NCBI GenBank assembly: GCA_023079485.1
Contig: CM041090.1
Location: 12,473,403 to 12,537,402, forward strand
Source of the DNA: Archilochus colubris
Taxonomy: Eukaryota; Chordata; Aves; Apodiformes; Trochilidae
Direction of reading: 5' to 3'
Length of the DNA: 64,000 nt
The notes beneath the pieces are model-generated. The model searched no databases, was not told where the DNA came from, and worked only from the letters and a program-made list of their open reading frames with translations. Below, piece after piece: positions 61,801 through 64,000 of this stretch. Each line of letters starts with the position of its first letter. The stretch's first letter is position 1. The translations under genes were made by a program, and so were the position numbers.

Positions 61801-64000
61801 AAAAAAGAAGTCTGAGGAAACCAGTGCTATGTTCTGTGATAGGTCTGCAGTGAAACACACTGCTAGAAAGTAACGTGTGCCCATTCTTCTTCCATTTGTT
61901 TGAAATACAGTGTTAGATGCTATCTGAAATTACAAAACATACAGAACCAAATCTACATATGCAACTCATTTAGTCATAGGGGTGGGAGAGTTGACTAGAA
62001 CAGATCAAATGCCAAAACCATACTTTGCCACAAGAAAAAGTGTGGAACTGGGAGAAGAGCGGATAAAAAATTTAGTCCATATGGTCTAAGTACTGATGTT
62101 CAATGCCTTTGTCATCTGCCAAGCACAGGAAGATGCAACTGGAAGTATGCTGTCCTGGATTAACTTTCCAATGGTTTCTTTCCCCATATTTCTGTTTAAA
62201 AAGTAATAAATCACCAAGAGCTACTGCATAACAACATTTTCTTTTTACTCAAAGAAAGGCTGTGCCTCTAGTCCCCTACAAATATAGCTTAATATAGAGT
62301 CCATGGAGAGAAGGACAAGAGAGCATGGGGTGTTACAAGCTGTGCAGGATTGTCTGCCTTCCTCTGGCACCTAGAGGGGTTCTTGGAGCAACATTATTTT
62401 GCTTTTGATCCAGGCAGAGTCAGTAGTAAAACCACATTGTCCTTGTGGGAGTGCTTGGGTCAGAGCAAGCTTCCTGCCAACGGGACACATGTGCCAGGCC
62501 TTGCCAAGGAAAGGGGTAGGAATTACCCTATTTAGTAAACTGGGCCAGGCAAACTCTAGAAAATGGACCTTTCCACTACAGAGAGACTGATGAGAGATTC
62601 TCCCCACTGACCAGAACTGTGTACAGTATCTCGGATTCTCTCTGATTATAAAATAAGGACACAGAACCGCAGGGGCAGAATCACTGGTGCAGCTTCCCTA
62701 GGAGCAGGAAGGAAAAGTGAGCAGAAGATATGAAACAAACTAGAATTCCTGCTTTTAGTGTTCAAATAGTACTCAAAAATTTGGTATTGATGTGATTAGT
62801 TCTCTTGAGCTACAAGCCAGCTTAGGAGTTATGCAGCACAAAGACATTGCTGACATCTTCCTCAGGGCTCTGTCTGGCACAGGAGTGGATAAGGAGAGGA
62901 TAGAGGGGCTGTGGGACCTGACTGGCTGGTAGCACAGCACAGGGTTTATCCTCCAGGTTCTCTCATTGTTCTTCTGGTGCTTTATCATACCTGTGTGGGA
63001 TGTGTTTTTCCCCCCCATGAGAAATAAATTTAACTCGCAGCACTCCTATTACTCAAATGGGGTGAGGCATACGTGTTTAATATGCTGGCATTTTCAGAAA
63101 GCTTTGTCAATTATGTTTCCTGCCGTGTTCAGAATTCTCATCTGCTCAATAAAACAGTTTCGACCCCTGTCCACCCCCCCAGGCAATCACAATTTCCAAT
63201 TTTCAAATAAAAATTTGCTAGCTCTTTTCAGCTTCTTCCTCTTAGAAAAGGCATAGCTAGAGCCAGTACTAATAAGCAGATTTAGTGCCAAGTTCTTGGT
63301 TCAGTCACACATTTTAATCAAACTTTCAGAACTGAGTAAAGCATTGAGAACACTTCTTCCACTATTCATTTTTTTAGTGAATTATTCATTGAGTATAAAG
63401 CAATAATTGGCTACTGTATCTTGTGGCAGATAGCCTCCCCTAAGACACAAGTATGAATATTGAGAGAGCCATCTAATTCAGACTCTAGTTGTTTTGTATT
63501 GTTTTACAGGATTTTTCACAGGTGGGTCACTTATAGACACGAACATTTTAATCCACATAAGGATTGAACAGCCAACTGATGTGCACACACAGATTTTGCC
63601 AGAGAATTCCTCAAGATCAGACTATTTGAAATCCAAGCAAATGCACTGTTACTACCCAAATTTTTATCACTTACTGGCCACAGATAACTTCAAGCCCATG
63701 AAAAGATATCTGTCATTAAGCCATCTAAGAAAGCACTCAAGTTCTAATTTGCACCTCCTTATTTCAGAAAAAACCCCAGTATGAATAGCTCTGATCAGTT
63801 CAGGGAGCTATATTGTGCTCTAAAGCAGTCTCATCAATTACCAACTTTTAGTTTCCACGTCAATTCTACATGCATGCAAAAGTCTAATTTTGAAAGAGTC
63901 ACAGGATCACAGAAATAAGTCTGCTTAATAGGAAAATAAGAAAATCCCAGGCTATGAAAACGTGCACTGACAAATGTGTTCCCAGGCTGAAAGTATTCTA

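Larger units (their letters stand above)
48531..64000. other. upstream intergenic region, AT-rich
   Basis: About 15.5 kb beyond the CpG island on the upstream side of SPRED1. Short ORFs (at most about 137 codons, the longest overlapping a CR1) show no recognisable domain or consistent exon structure. CR1 pieces (50.6 and 58.6 kb), MIR-like pieces (51.5 and 57.9 kb) and simple repeats are listed separately. I see nothing else in 48531-50609, 50902-51534, 51651-56654 or 58839-64000. From memory, mammalian SPRED1 also has a gene-poor upstream flank, which fits. Confidence 0.75.

Noticed and set aside
63890..63925. CR1 3'-end-like phrase (cacaggatcacagaaataag)
   Set aside because: The ggttggaa...acctc block that should follow is absent.

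Overview
This is a vertebrate, almost certainly avian, chromosomal window. It has long AT-rich introns, one large CpG island, and scattered 5'-truncated CR1 LINE fragments ending in the CATAGAAT/ATTCTATG-type 3' terminus typical of birds. There are no bacterial-style operons, tRNA genes or CRISPR arrays.

One protein-coding gene is secure: the 5' half of SPRED1 (Sprouty-related EVH1 domain protein 1, a negative regulator of Ras-MAPK signalling), on the minus strand. Its first three coding exons are at 46455-46424 (exon 1), 10249-10075 (exon 2) and 228-60 (exon 3). They give 32 + 175 + 169 = 376 coding bases with canonical GT/AG borders and matching phases. Together they encode residues 1-125 and the first base of codon 126, which is nearly the whole EVH1 domain. 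The later exons lie beyond position 1, outside the window. Intron 1 is about 36.2 kb and intron 2 about 9.8 kb.

Layout from low to high coordinate: exon 3 (60-228); intron 2 with two sizeable opposed CR1 copies (5.07-6.90 kb and 7.46-8.39 kb) and some weak exon-like signals; exon 2 (10.08-10.25 kb); intron 1 with CR1 fragments, a possible LTR remnant near 20 kb, a G-quadruplex-type run near 22.36 kb and a roughly 1 kb polypurine tract at 37.37-38.39 kb; a secondary GC-rich block at 45.0-45.6 kb; exon 1 inside the CpG-island promoter (about 46.26-48.53 kb); then about 15.5 kb of AT-rich upstream intergenic DNA with CR1 and MIR-like remnants and no recognisable gene.

The points most worth a second look are: a 25-codon upstream ORF in strong initiation context ending 7 nt before the SPRED1 start codon, with a consensus splice donor inside it; the uninterrupted 605-nt homopurine stretch in intron 1; a CAG repeat and G4-type runs in the promoter; and two + strand ORFs with strong Kozak context in the intronic GC-rich block, beside a YY1-type motif. 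I found no convincing evidence of a wholly new biological system. Several exon-like signals are reported at low confidence because introns contain many chance pseudo-exons.
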